Positions 16,430-24,963 are shown, counted from the first letter of the stretch. The stretch is DNA of 37,428 bases from Vicinamibacteria bacterium (GCA_023701125.1 JAMPXO010000040.1:1-37428); one strand, 5' to 3'. Notes: generated by a model not told the origin, from the letters alone. Made by a program: numbers and translations.

Positions 16430-17881
16430 TTGAAGCTCCCGATCGAAGCCGTGCTCGTGCTGGTCGCCTACGTCGTGGCGATCACGGCCTTCGGCACCTG
16501 GATGGGCCGCCGCGGGCGCTCGGTCCAGCAGTACTTCCTGGCCGGCCGGACGGTGCCGTGGTGGGCGATCACCGCCTGCATCGTCGCCACCGAGACCTCG
16601 ACGCTGACCTTCATCGGCGCGCCGGGCATGGCCTACATGGGCAACTGGACGTTCCTCCAGCTCGTGTTCGGCTACGTCGTCGGCCGCCTGCTCGTCTCGC
16701 TGCTGCTGATCCCCGCCTACTTCAAGGGCGAGCTGTTCACGTCCTACGAGCTGCTGCAGCGCCGCTTCGGCACGCCGGTGCGGACGACGTCCGCGAGCAT
16801 CTTCCTCGCCTACCGCACGCTGGGCGACGGCATCCGGCTCCACGCGGCCGCGCTGGTGCTGTCCGTGGCCGCCGGCATCCCCGAGTGGTGGTGCATCCTC
16901 GGCCTCGGCGCCGCGATGATCCTCTACACGGAGGAAGGCGGCGTCGCGGCCACGATCTGGACCGACACCGTGCAGATGTTCGTCTACATCGCCGGCGCCC
17001 TGGTCTGCGTGGTCGCGGTGATCGCCGCCTTGCCCGACGGCGTCGGTGGCGCGATGCAGGCCGCCTCCGCGGCCGGCAAGCTCCAGGTCTTCGACTTCGC
17101 CTTCGACATGAGCAAGCCGTTCACGTTCTGGGCCGGCCTGCTGGGCGGCGTGTTCCTGACCCTCGCCACCCACGGCACCGACCACTACCTCGTGCAGCGC
17201 CTGCTGGTCGCGCGCTCCCAGCGCGAGGCGTCGCTGGCGCTGTCCCTCTCCGGCTTCATCGTCTTCGCCCAGTTCGTGCTCTTCCTGTTCCTCGGCACGC
17301 TGTTCTGGAGCTTCTACGGCGGGCGGCCGTTCGGGCGCGGCGACGAGGTGCTGCCGACGTTCGTGTCGACCGAGCTGCCCGGGGTGTGGATGGGGTTCAT
17401 CCTGGCCGCGATCGTCGCGGCCGCGCTGTCGCCCTCGCTCAACTCGATGGCCTCGACGACCGTCAAGGACTTCTACGTGCCGCTCTTCAACCCGCGCGCG
17501 TCGGAGGCCCAGCAGTTGCGCGTCGGCCGCGTCTCGACCGTGTTCTGGGGACTGCTCCAGATCGGCGTCGCGGTCCTCGCCCAGAACGTCGACTCGGCGC
17601 TCAGCGAGGGCCTGGCCGCGCTCGGCTACGCCTCCGGCCCGGTGGTCGGCGCCTTCCTGCTCGGCATCCTGACGACGAGCGCCAGCAGCCGCGGCACCAT
17701 GCTGGGGATGATCGCGGGGCTGGTCGCCAGCCTGTTCTTCGCCAAGCTGGCGCCGCTGATGCTGGGCTGGACGGCCGTCGCCTGGACCTGGAACGTGGCG
17801 ATCGGTACCGTCGCCACGCTGGCCGTGGGGATCACGGCCAGCGCATTGATGAAGGACCCACCGGCCCCGCAGCCGGCCTGA
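16430..17881 (+). CDS. Sodium:solute symporter (SSS family)
   Basis: Inner-membrane Na+-coupled transporter of 483 residues with about 13 predicted membrane spans. Typical SSS features are FLAGRTVPWWAITACIVATETSTLTFIGAPG near the N-terminus (here split by eye into FLAGRTVPWW and ETSTLTFIG), YEGG-like YTEEGGVAATIWTDTVQ, and AAALSPSLNSMASTTVKDFY, which contains the sodium-site Ser/Thr residues. The substrate cannot be read from sequence. The start is a TTG at 16430, in place for the first helix; no good SD is visible. The gene converges with the peptidoglycan-breakdown operon (9 bp between stops), so uptake of a released sugar or peptide is an attractive but unproven role. Confidence 0.92.
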   Translation: MKLPIEAVLVLVAYVVAITAFGTWMGRRGRSVQQYFLAGRTVPWWAITACIVATETSTLTFIGAPGMAYMGNWTFLQLVFGYVVGRLLVSLLLIPAYFKGELFTSYELLQRRFGTPVRTTSASIFLAYRTLGDGIRLHAAALVLSVAAGIPEWWCILGLGAAMILYTEEGGVAATIWTDTVQMFVYIAGALVCVVAVIAALPDGVGGAMQAASAAGKLQVFDFAFDMSKPFTFWAGLLGGVFLTLATHGTDHYLVQRLLVARSQREASLALSLSGFIVFAQFVLFLFLGTLFWSFYGGRPFGRGDEVLPTFVSTELPGVWMGFILAAIVAAALSPSLNSMASTTVKDFYVPLFNPRASEAQQLRVGRVSTVFWGLLQIGVAVLAQNVDSALSEGLAALGYASGPVVGAFLLGILTTSASSRGTMLGMIAGLVASLFFAKLAPLMLGWTAVAWTWNVAIGTVATLAVGITASALMKDPPAPQPA

Positions 17882-17890
17882 GGCGACGCC

Positions 17891-19114
17891 CTACTGGTAG
17901 AGCAGGAACTTCTCGCGTTCCTTGCGCCAGCCGGCCTGGGCGGCCTTGTCGGCGTCCAGGATCTCGCGCAGGGACCAGTCGAGGCGCAGCATCTCGCGCA
18001 CGCGGCGGGTGCCGAGCAGCGCGTCGATCCCGCGGCCCTGGCGGCTCCACTCGAACTCGGGCTGGCGGCGCAGCGCCTGCAGCAGCGAGATGCCCAGCTC
18101 CCACGGTTGCGCGGCCGGCGGGTCGACCACGCGGATCGTGATCCCCGCGCTTTCCTGGTCCTTGAACTTCGGCGACGGGCTGGCGGGCGAGGCCTTGGCC
18201 GTGAACCGCGTCGGCCCCAGCGCGTAGCCGGGCACGGCGACCCCGGCCAGCACGTGGGCCGTGCGCAGCCACGGGGCGCCGATCGTCAGGAACGGCGCGT
18301 CCGTGCCGCGGCCCTCTGCGACGTTCGTGGCCTCGAGCAGGCAGGTGCCGGGATAGGCCATCGCCGCATCAGAGGTGCGCAGGTTGGGCGACGGCGCGAC
18401 CCACGCCCGGCCCGTGTCGTGCCAGGTCATCGACCGCTTCCAGCCCTTCATCGTGACCACTTCGACCCGCGCCTTCTTCGGCAGCGTCTCGTTGTGCAGC
18501 CGCACCATCTCGCCCAGGGTCAGGCCGTGGACCAGCGGACCCGGCGTGTAGTTGACCAGCGTCCGCGGCATCACGCTCGCGGGCTCGGACAGCGGTCCTT
18601 CGACCCGCTCGCCGCCGAGCGGGTTGGGCCGGTCGAGGACGACGACCCGCACCCCGGCCTGCGCCGCCGCCTCCACCGCCATCAGCGCCGTCGACGCGTA
18701 CGTGTAGAAACGCACGCCTGCGTCCTGCAGATCGATGACCAGGGTGTCGACGCCCTCGAAGTCGCCCGCCTCGGGCTGCGTCTTCTGGCCGTAGAGGCTG
18801 ACCACCGGCAGGCCCCAGCCCTCGTCGCGGCCGCTCTCGATCTTCGCCCCCGCCGCCACCGCGCCGCGCGCGCCGTGCTCGGGTGCGAACAGGCGCACGA
18901 TCTCGAGCCCCTCGACGCCGCGCAGCACCTCCACCGCATGGCGGCCGGCCGCCGTCACCGAGGCCCCGTGGGCGAGCAGCGCGATCTTGCGGCCCTTGAG
19001 CGGACCACCGCTTTCGGCCTCGATCCGTTCCAGGCCGACCTGCACGGCCGCGGGCGGCTCGGCATCCTGGACAGGCGCGGCCGCGAGCAGCAGGCCGAGC
19101 AGCAGGGCGTTCAT
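17891..19114 (-). CDS. namZ: Exo-beta-N-acetylmuramidase NamZ (DUF1343 family)
   Basis: A 407-residue exported protein that matches the DUF1343 family, whose characterised member in B. subtilis (YbbC/NamZ) removes MurNAc from the non-reducing end of peptidoglycan glycans. Recognisable blocks are the Rossmann-like KIALLAHGASVT, LFAPEHGARG, LYGQKTQPEAG, DTLVIDLQDAGVRFYTY, VVVLDRPNPLGG, MSWH-like SMTWHDTGRAWVAPSPNL, YPGTCLLEATNVAEGRGTDAPF, and a C-terminal helix. A short signal peptide (MNALLLGLLLAAAPVQ) puts it outside the cytoplasm. Start ATG 19114 has a strong SD AAGGAGGT and overlaps the upstream gene's TGA (ATGA). It acts logically with the NagZ-AmiE-like fusion encoded just before it. Confidence 0.92.
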   Translation of the reverse strand: MNALLLGLLLAAAPVQDAEPPAAVQVGLERIEAESGGPLKGRKIALLAHGASVTAAGRHAVEVLRGVEGLEIVRLFAPEHGARGAVAAGAKIESGRDEGWGLPVVSLYGQKTQPEAGDFEGVDTLVIDLQDAGVRFYTYASTALMAVEAAAQAGVRVVVLDRPNPLGGERVEGPLSEPASVMPRTLVNYTPGPLVHGLTLGEMVRLHNETLPKKARVEVVTMKGWKRSMTWHDTGRAWVAPSPNLRTSDAAMAYPGTCLLEATNVAEGRGTDAPFLTIGAPWLRTAHVLAGVAVPGYALGPTRFTAKASPASPSPKFKDQESAGITIRVVDPPAAQPWELGISLLQALRRQPEFEWSRQGRGIDALLGTRRVREMLRLDWSLREILDADKAAQAGWRKEREKFLLYQ

Positions 19115-21981
19115 CGGGGGACCTCCTTGGCGTCGGGTTCCAGGGCGCGGACCACGGCATCGGCCGCGGCCTGCCGCACCTGGCGGATCTTGTTGTTCTC
19201 GCGGGTCGGGTGGACCCGGTTGCTGAGCAGGATCAGGAACAGCCGCCGCTCCGGGTCGATCCAGAGCGACGTGCCGGTGAAACCGGTGTGGCCGAACGAG
19301 CGAGCCGAGAACAGCACGCCCGCCGACGAGTTCTCGGACGGCGTGTCCCAGCCCAGCGCACGGCTGGAGCCGGGCACGGTCGCCCGCTTCGTGAACATCT
19401 CGACGACTCGCGGCGAGACGATCCGGCGGTGCTCGAGCACGCCGCCGTTGATCAACATCTGGGCGAAGCGGGCCAGGTCGCGGGCCGTGCCGAACAGGCC
19501 GGCGTGGGGCGCGATGCCGCCGAGCGCATGGGCGTTCTCGTCGTGGACCTCGCCGCGCACCACCCGCCCGCGCCAGGGGTCGTCTTCGGTCGGCGCGATC
19601 CGCGGCAGCAGCGACGGCGCCGGCAGGTAGCGGGTGTCGGCCATCTTCAACGGCTCGAACACACGGCGCCGCACGAACGGCTCCAACGGCTCGCCGGCCA
19701 CCCGCTCCAGCACCTCGCCCAGCAGCAGCACCCCGAGGTCGCTGTAGACCGACTTCGAGCCCGGCTCGTAGACCAGCTCGGAGGCGATGACGCGGTCGAG
19801 GTAGGCGTCCTTCGTCTTCAGCTCGCGGTACAGCGGCGCCCACCAGTCGATACCCGAGGAGTGGGTCAGCAGGTGGCGCACCGTGACCCTCTCGCGGCCG
19901 CCGCCCGTGAAGCGCGGCACGAACGCCGACACGGGCTTGTCGAGGTCGAGCTTGCCCTCGTCGACCAGGATCATGGCCATCGTCGTGGTCGCGATCACCT
20001 TGGTCAGGCTGGCCAGGTCGTAGATCGTGTCGACACCGGCGGGCGCGGATTCCGGCCCGTAGTCCAGCCGACCGTAGCCCTTCAGGTGGACCAGGGCGCC
20101 GTCCTTCCCCACCGCGGTGACCGCGCCGGGGAACGCCTTGTCGGCCACGGCCTGCTCGACGACGGAGTCGAGGCCGGCCAACCCCGTCGCGAAACCGACT
20201 TCTTCCGGGCGCGCGTCGCGCAGCGTCATCTCGTGCCTCGAAAGCTCCAGGCCATGGCCGTAAGGATAGAGCTCCGGCAGCGTCACCGGCAGCTTGCCGC
20301 GGCTCGGCACCTCGCCGAACAGCACCCGCATGGCCGCCCGCTGGCTCGACTCGGCGCCACCGTAGGCGATCACGTACGCCTTCGCCTCGGGCACCTGGCG
20401 CAGCAGGTAGGGGCTGCCGTAGGAGACGAGGGTCAGCGGCGCGCCGCCCGCCGCCAGCGCGCGCAGCAGCCGCGCGTGGCTCTCGGCCATGTCCGCGGTG
20501 CCCTTCGAGCCGGTGACGCGCACGAAGCAGGAGGCGACCACGTGGGTCCACTCGCCCGCTCGCGCCGCGAGCCGCGCGATCGTCGCGTCCGAGACCTCGG
20601 GGCCGAGGTGGACGTTCTCGACCGCCACGTCCCGGGACGCGAATTCCGCCTCCGGGAGGCCCTGGATGAAGTCGTTGCGGGCGTCGCTCGACATCACCAG
20701 GTGCAGCACCTTGAGCGGCGTCTCCGCGCGCAGCGGGAGCAGTCCCCCGTCGTTCTTCGCCACGGTGATCGAGCGCTCGGCGAGTTGCGCCGTGCGCGCC
20801 ACGTCCTCGGGCCGCATCACGTCGCGCGGCAGCAGCGCGGAATCGACCTTGCGGTCGCGGTGCAGGCCGAGCCGCTCCTTGACCGCGAGGATGCGGCGCA
20901 CCGAGGCGTCGATCCGGGCCTCGTCGAGCTGCCCCTCGCGCACCGCGCGGACCAGCGCCTGGACCGCGATCTCCGGCTCGGGCGGCAGCAGGATGAAGTC
21001 GGCCCCGGCGCGCACGGCCTTGACCGCGGCCTCGCCCGTCCACGCCGCGCGCACCCCGTGCATCTCCATCGCGTCGGTGACGATCAGGCCCTGGAAGCCG
21101 AGGTCCCTGCGCAGCAGGTCGTGGGCGATCTGCGGCGACAGCGTGGCGGGGCTGCCCGACGGATCGAGCGCCGGCACCGCGATGTGGCCCAGCATCACCG
21201 AGTCGGCGCCGGCCGCGAGTGCCGCCCGGAACGGCTTCAGCTCGACCGCGTCCAGGCGGGTGCGGTCGGCGTCGATCGACGCCAGCGCGAGGTGGCTGTC
21301 GACCGCGGTGTCGCCGTGGCCCGGGAAGTGCTTGGCCGTGGTCAGCAGGCCGCCGTCGTGGGCCCCGCGCAGGAACGCGCCGACCATCTCCGCGACCAGG
21401 TCCGGGTCCTCGCCGAAGGAGCGGATGTTGATCACCGGGTTGGCGGGGTTGTTGTTGACGTCGGCCACCGGCGCGAAGCCCCAGTGGATGCCGACGGCGC
21501 GCGCCTCGCGGGCGGTGACCTCGCCGGCGAAGCGGGCCGCCTCGGGGTCGCGGGTGGCGCCGATCGCCATCGCGTACGGCAGCGGCACGGCCCCGCGGCG
21601 GACGCGGAAGGCGAGCCCGCGTTCCAGATCGGCCGACACCAGCAGCGGCACGGCGGCCGCCTCCTGCAGGCGGTCGAGCAGTCGCGGCAGCGTCTCCAGC
21701 TCGGACTCGAACACGACGACGCTGCCGACGCCGAGGTCGCGCACCTGCGCCATCAGCCGAAGGGCCTCGGTGGAGCGCGGGTGGCGGTACAGGCCGTAGG
21801 CGCGCACGCCGATCATCTGCGCGGCCTTGCGCTCGAGGCTCATCCCGCGCAGCGTGCGCTCGGCCCAGCCACCCGCCTGGGCGGGGGCCGTGGTCGGCGC
21901 CTGTGGAGAGGTCGGGGCCCCGGGGTGGCGGCACGAGGCCACGAACGCGCCCAGCAGCAGGAGGAGACCGGCTCGCCTCAC
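19111..21981 (-). CDS. NagZ-like GH3 glucosaminidase fused to AmiE/beta-lactamase-type serine hydrolase, lipoprotein
   Basis: A 956-residue lipoprotein: the GTG start (21981) gives a signal peptide ending in lipobox VAS-C17. Residues about 30-390 are a GH3 N-acetylglucosaminidase with the NagZ signature KHFPGHGDT (217-225), the Asp-x-His dyad D228/H230 and nucleophile D303 (VTDAMEMHG). About 400-590 is a GH3 C-terminal-like domain. About 600-950 is a serine beta-lactamase-fold hydrolase with S658-x-x-K661 (SLTK), Y746-S-D and HTGFTG in place of KTG. In B. subtilis the equivalents are separate genes, ybbD (NagZ) and ybbE (AmiE, MurNAc-L-Ala amidase), beside ybbC (NamZ), which is also the next gene here. 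Such fusions are known in Bacteroidota. The start overlaps the DigH-like stop (GTGA). Confidence 0.9.
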   Translation of the reverse strand: MRRAGLLLLLGAFVASCRHPGAPTSPQAPTTAPAQAGGWAERTLRGMSLERKAAQMIGVRAYGLYRHPRSTEALRLMAQVRDLGVGSVVVFESELETLPRLLDRLQEAAAVPLLVSADLERGLAFRVRRGAVPLPYAMAIGATRDPEAARFAGEVTAREARAVGIHWGFAPVADVNNNPANPVINIRSFGEDPDLVAEMVGAFLRGAHDGGLLTTAKHFPGHGDTAVDSHLALASIDADRTRLDAVELKPFRAALAAGADSVMLGHIAVPALDPSGSPATLSPQIAHDLLRRDLGFQGLIVTDAMEMHGVRAAWTGEAAVKAVRAGADFILLPPEPEIAVQALVRAVREGQLDEARIDASVRRILAVKERLGLHRDRKVDSALLPRDVMRPEDVARTAQLAERSITVAKNDGGLLPLRAETPLKVLHLVMSSDARNDFIQGLPEAEFASRDVAVENVHLGPEVSDATIARLAARAGEWTHVVASCFVRVTGSKGTADMAESHARLLRALAAGGAPLTLVSYGSPYLLRQVPEAKAYVIAYGGAESSQRAAMRVLFGEVPSRGKLPVTLPELYPYGHGLELSRHEMTLRDARPEEVGFATGLAGLDSVVEQAVADKAFPGAVTAVGKDGALVHLKGYGRLDYGPESAPAGVDTIYDLASLTKVIATTTMAMILVDEGKLDLDKPVSAFVPRFTGGGRERVTVRHLLTHSSGIDWWAPLYRELKTKDAYLDRVIASELVYEPGSKSVYSDLGVLLLGEVLERVAGEPLEPFVRRRVFEPLKMADTRYLPAPSLLPRIAPTEDDPWRGRVVRGEVHDENAHALGGIAPHAGLFGTARDLARFAQMLINGGVLEHRRIVSPRVVEMFTKRATVPGSSRALGWDTPSENSSAGVLFSARSFGHTGFTGTSLWIDPERRLFLILLSNRVHPTRENNKIRQVRQAAADAVVRALEPDAKEVPR

Positions 21982-23156
21982 CGTGCCGCGTGGCCGGCGG
22001 CGCTGGAGCCGGCCGCCCAGGCGCCGAACGAGGCCGCCCGCAGCGCCCGCGCCTCGCCAGCGCCGATCGACTCGTGGGAGAAGAGCACCACGCCGTGCGC
22101 GCCCGAGGCGCGGGCCGCGGCGATCTTCTCGATCGTGCTCTCGACCGGGATGCGCCAGGCGCCGACCCCCGCCCACACCCGGCCGCCGGTGCGGGCGACG
22201 GCGTGGCGGACCTGGCTCTCGAACAGCCGCGTCTCCGGTGCGTAGGCCATCGGGCACACGGCGTCGAGCACGCCCGAGCGGGCCCACGCCGGCCAGTCCT
22301 GGAACTTCTGGGTGCGCGCCATCGCCTCGTCGGCGATCACCGCGGCCGACACCGGCAGGCCCGGCACGACCGCGCGCGCGCTAACGGCGAGGCGCTCGAC
22401 GAGCCGGGTCAGCAGGCCGCGGCGGTGCTCGGCGAAGGCCCCGGGCGAAGCCGCGGGGCCGGCGAACAGGTCGCGCTCGCCGCGCGCGCGGCGGAAGCTC
22501 TCGAGCATCTCCGGCGACCAGTCGTAGTGGGCGTCCGGGTAGCGGATGAAGTCGAGGTGCAGGCCGGAGAGCGCGTAACGCGACAGCAGCTCGCGCACGA
22601 CCGCGTCGAGGTGCTCGTGAACACCGGCGGCCGCGGGCGTCAGGAACAGCCCCTCGCTCTCGGTCTGCTCGCGGGCCTGGCGCACCAGCGTGAGGCGTTC
22701 GGCGCCGCGCGTCCGCAACGCGCGCTCGGCGAGCGGCCGCGGCACCATCGCCCAGTCCGGGTGGCGCGCCAGCACGTGGCCTGCGGGCAACGGCCCGGGG
22801 TAGTTCGACGCCAGCAGCGCGTTGACCCAGGCGTGGACCGCGAGGCCCCGCTGCGAAGCCGCTTCGATCAGGTGGGCCAGCGGGTCGAAGTTCTTCGGCG
22901 CTCGCTCCAGCAGCGGCGAACGCGGCACGAGATCGGAGGCGTAGAACGCGTCGCCCCGGCCCCGCACCTGGGCGAAAACCGCGTTCAACCCGGCGGCTGC
23001 GGCGTGCTCGACGGCGGAGTCGATCGCCTCTCGCGACGTGAGCCCGGTCCGCACGAGCCAGACCCCCCGCAGCTCCGCGACGGGCCGGGCCCGCGCGGAC
23101 AGCGCCGGGAGCGCGCACGAGGCTCCGGCCAGAGACAGGAAGGTCCTGCGCTTCAT
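21978..23156 (-). CDS. DigH-like glycoside hydrolase (GHL10/DUF187), Tat-exported
   Basis: A 392-residue exported protein. MKRRTFLSLAGASCALPALSARA is read as a Tat signal peptide (RRTFLS). The TIM-barrel pattern of the GHL10 family follows: ELRGVWLVRTGL, AGLNAVFAQVRGRGDAFYAS, GLAVHAWVNALLAS, HPDWAMVPRP, LDAVVRELLSRYALSGLHLD-FIRYP, and DAVCPMAYAPE. E. coli DigH of this family cleaves glycan strands already stripped of stem peptides. As first gene of the operon it could produce chain ends for NagZ and NamZ. ATG 23156 is the only start that keeps the signal peptide. It ends with TGA overlapping the next GTG. Confidence 0.88.
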   Translation of the reverse strand: MKRRTFLSLAGASCALPALSARARPVAELRGVWLVRTGLTSREAIDSAVEHAAAAGLNAVFAQVRGRGDAFYASDLVPRSPLLERAPKNFDPLAHLIEAASQRGLAVHAWVNALLASNYPGPLPAGHVLARHPDWAMVPRPLAERALRTRGAERLTLVRQAREQTESEGLFLTPAAAGVHEHLDAVVRELLSRYALSGLHLDFIRYPDAHYDWSPEMLESFRRARGERDLFAGPAASPGAFAEHRRGLLTRLVERLAVSARAVVPGLPVSAAVIADEAMARTQKFQDWPAWARSGVLDAVCPMAYAPETRLFESQVRHAVARTGGRVWAGVGAWRIPVESTIEKIAAARASGAHGVVLFSHESIGAGEARALRAASFGAWAAGSSAAGHAAR

Positions 23157-23166
23157 TGACTTGGCG

Positions 23167-23195
23167 ATGCTAGCCGGGGACGCTCCGGGCTACAA
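23167..23195 (-). promoter_or_regulatory. Candidate promoter of the DigH-NagZ/AmiE-NamZ operon
   Basis: On the minus strand TTGTAG (23195-23190) and TAGCAT (23172-23167) are 17 bp apart, and the -10 box ends 10 bp before the start codon, so the transcript would have almost no leader. The promoter lies just outside the 86-bp repeat array. Confidence 0.45.
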
Positions 23196-23197
23196 CT

Positions 23198-23462
23198 GGG
23201 TTCCGGTGCCGGGCGGAGCCCGTCACCGGTCCCATGGGGGCTACGTCGCGAACGGCCGCTCCTCCGCCCCCAAGCCCCCGGTCGGGTTCCGCTGCCGGGC
23301 GGAGCCCGTCACCGGTCCCATGGGGGCTACGTCGCGAACGGCCGCTCCTCCGCCCCCAAACCCCCGGTCGGGTTCCGCTGCCGGGCGGAGCCCGTCACCG
23401 GTCCCATGGGGGCTACGTCGCGAACCGACGCTCCTCCGCCCCCAAGCCCCCAGGCGGGTTCA
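23198..23462. repeat. 86-bp two-hairpin repeat, three tandem copies
   Basis: Copies begin at 23198, 23284 and 23370 with an exact 86 bp period; the third degenerates at its right end. Each unit has a first hairpin (copy 1: CCGGTG-c-CGGGC, loop GGA, GCCCG-t-CACCGG at 23203-23229). Then comes the core CCCATGGGGGCTACGTCGC, and a second stem TGGGGGC/GCCCCCA enclosing about 23 bases. The array fills the 318 bp between the DigH-like start and the DUF4388 stop; I see no gene in that stretch. A fourth copy is at 26742. The period is not a multiple of three, so this is not a coding repeat. Confidence 0.93.
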
Positions 23463-23474
23463 GGCGCGAACGAA

Positions 23475-24272
23475 TCAGGCCACGGGGCGCGCGGTGACGT
23501 CGTCGCCTTCGCGGACGCCGAGTTCGCCCAGGCCCCCGCGCGGCACGTGGACGTCGCGGAACAGGCCCGGCTTGAAGCCCGCCGGCAGCTCCAGCGTGCG
23601 CCCCGCCGGCGTGCGCAGTTCCACCCGGTGCACGCCCTGCGAGAAGCGCGGCACCCGCATCCACTCCTGCTCGAGCCGCTCGTCGAAGACCAGCAGGTCC
23701 TTGCCCTCGAGCTTGACCCGCACCGACTTGGCGAGTTCCACGCGCTCGATCCAGCCGCCGTCCGCCAGCTCGAACAGCGCGCGCTGCACGTCGGCGCGCG
23801 GGATCTTGCCCTGCTCGATCAGGTCGCGCACGTCGCGGGTGCCGTCGAGCAGCCGCACCAGCCGCCACTGCACGGGCCCGAGCGTGACCTGCGCCGAGTC
23901 CGTGGTCGGCCCGGTCGACAGCGCGAACACCACGCGGTCGTTGGGCAGCAGTTCCTTCATCCGCAGCAGCGTCTCGCCGCTGCGCAGCCCTTCTTCGATC
24001 AGCGCCTCGAGCGGGCGCGTGACGTTGGGCGGCACGGTCCGCTCCTCGGGCACGAAGGCGAGCTGGCCCTCCTTCCACCCGAACAGCCCGACCATCGCCT
24101 CGTCGCCGACCAGCTTGCCGTTGACGGCGTGGACGACCCCGCCCTTGTTGAAGCGGACGAGAGCCTGGCGCCCGGAGGCGCTGACGGTCAGCAGCCCGCT
24201 CTTGCGGCCGGCCGCGAAAAGACGCAACACGTCAGCCAGCTTGACGTCCTGCAGGGTACCGATCTGGGACAT
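23475..24272 (-). CDS. DUF4388 (PATAN-like) domain protein
   Basis: A 265-residue cytoplasmic protein. The N-terminal 100 residues match DUF4388/PATAN: MSQIGTLQDVKLADVLRLFAAGRKSGLLTV (written here as GTLQDVKLADVLRLFAAGRK) then GRQALVRFNKGGVVHAVNG and GWKEGQLAFVPEE. This domain is common in Myxococcota and Acidobacteriota signalling and gliding-related proteins. The middle (about 130-185) resembles a winged-helix-like DUF4388 companion (QWRLVRLLDGTRDVRDLIEQG). The C-terminal part contains a small beta domain (RTPAGRTLELPAGFKPGLFRDV). Exact role unknown. Start ATG 24272. It is divergent from lolA, sharing a 70 bp region with a palindrome. Its 3' side runs into the 86-bp repeat array, which may end its transcript. 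Confidence 0.85.
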   Translation of the reverse strand: MSQIGTLQDVKLADVLRLFAAGRKSGLLTVSASGRQALVRFNKGGVVHAVNGKLVGDEAMVGLFGWKEGQLAFVPEERTVPPNVTRPLEALIEEGLRSGETLLRMKELLPNDRVVFALSTGPTTDSAQVTLGPVQWRLVRLLDGTRDVRDLIEQGKIPRADVQRALFELADGGWIERVELAKSVRVKLEGKDLLVFDERLEQEWMRVPRFSQGVHRVELRTPAGRTLELPAGFKPGLFRDVHVPRGGLGELGVREGDDVTARPVA

Positions 24273-24315
24273 GGCCTGCGGCTTCCTCGAGATGGATGGT
24301 GAGCGCGAAAGAGGA

Positions 24316-24336
24316 TAGCACCCGCGGTGCTAGCAT
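24316..24336. promoter_or_regulatory. Palindrome carrying back-to-back -10-like boxes (DUF4388 gene / lolA)
   Basis: A perfect inverted repeat TAGCACC-CGC-GGTGCTA (24316-24332) lies between the divergent starts. Rightward, GTGCTAGCAT gives a TAGCAT box (24331-24336) six bases before the lolA ATG, so that message would be leaderless or nearly so. Leftward, GTGCTATCCT gives a TATCCT-like box for the DUF4388 gene. It may be an operator or two mirrored promoters. Confidence 0.45.
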
Positions 24337-24342
24337 CACTCC

Positions 24343-24963
24343 ATGCTGCGTGCCTTCGCCGCCGCCTTGTTGCTCGTCGCGCCGCTGTTCGCCACCGCGG
24401 ACGCGGCAGACGAGTTGCTCGCCCGCGTCGAGAAGCGCAACGCGCAGGTCCGCGACCTGGAAGCGCGCTTCACCCAGAGCTACCGCTCGGGCGCGCTCGG
24501 CCGCGAGCTGGTCGAGACCGGCGTCCTGAAACTGAAGCGGCCCGGCCGCATGCGCTGGGAGTACCAGAAGCCCGAGCAGAAGCTGTTCGTCAGCGACGGC
24601 AAGACCTGGTACTTCTACGTGCCCGCCGAGCGCCAGGTGGTGGTCAGGGAGCAGGCCGGCGACCGCCGCGCCCCGGCCCTGCTGCTGGCCGGCGGCTCGA
24701 TCGCGGAGCAGTTCGCGCCGGCGCTGGAGGTGGACGCCGCGGGCCGGCCACGGCTGCGGCTGCGGCCGCGTGCGGCGGACCCCGACCTCGACCGCGTGTA
24801 CGTCGACCTCGACGCCAGCGACCGCATCATCGGCCTCGAGGTCCACGACGCACAGGGCAACATCTCGCGCTTCCGCTTCGAGGAACTGCGCGAGAACCGC
24901 GGGCTGGCCGACGAGCTGTTCCGTTTCCGTGTGCCGCAGGGCGTGGAGGTCATCGCAGGATGA
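24343..24963 (+). CDS. lolA: Outer-membrane lipoprotein carrier LolA
   Basis: A 206-residue periplasmic chaperone that shuttles lipoproteins from the LolCDE complex to the outer membrane. The signal peptide is MLRAFAAALLLVAPLFATADA. The mature protein has the LolA pattern: VRDLEARFTQSYRSG, LETGVLKLKRPGRMRWEYQKPEQKLFVSDGKTWYFYVP (broken here as VLKLKRPGRMRWEY and KLFVSDGKTWYFYVP), and the C-terminal ISRFRFEELRENRGLADELFRFRVP. Start ATG 24343. Its stop overlaps the start of the secretin gene (ATGA), coupling a lipoprotein chaperone to a lipoprotein that needs outer-membrane delivery. Confidence 0.93.
   Translation: MLRAFAAALLLVAPLFATADAADELLARVEKRNAQVRDLEARFTQSYRSGALGRELVETGVLKLKRPGRMRWEYQKPEQKLFVSDGKTWYFYVPAERQVVVREQAGDRRAPALLLAGGSIAEQFAPALEVDAAGRPRLRLRPRAADPDLDRVYVDLDASDRIIGLEVHDAQGNISRFRFEELRENRGLADELFRFRVPQGVEVIAG

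Noticed and set aside
23198-23462. Possible CRISPR array or coding repeat (open frame with repeated peptide)
   Set aside because: Repeats are directly adjacent with no unique spacers, and the 86 bp period shifts frame at every copy, so neither a CRISPR array nor a repeated protein fits.
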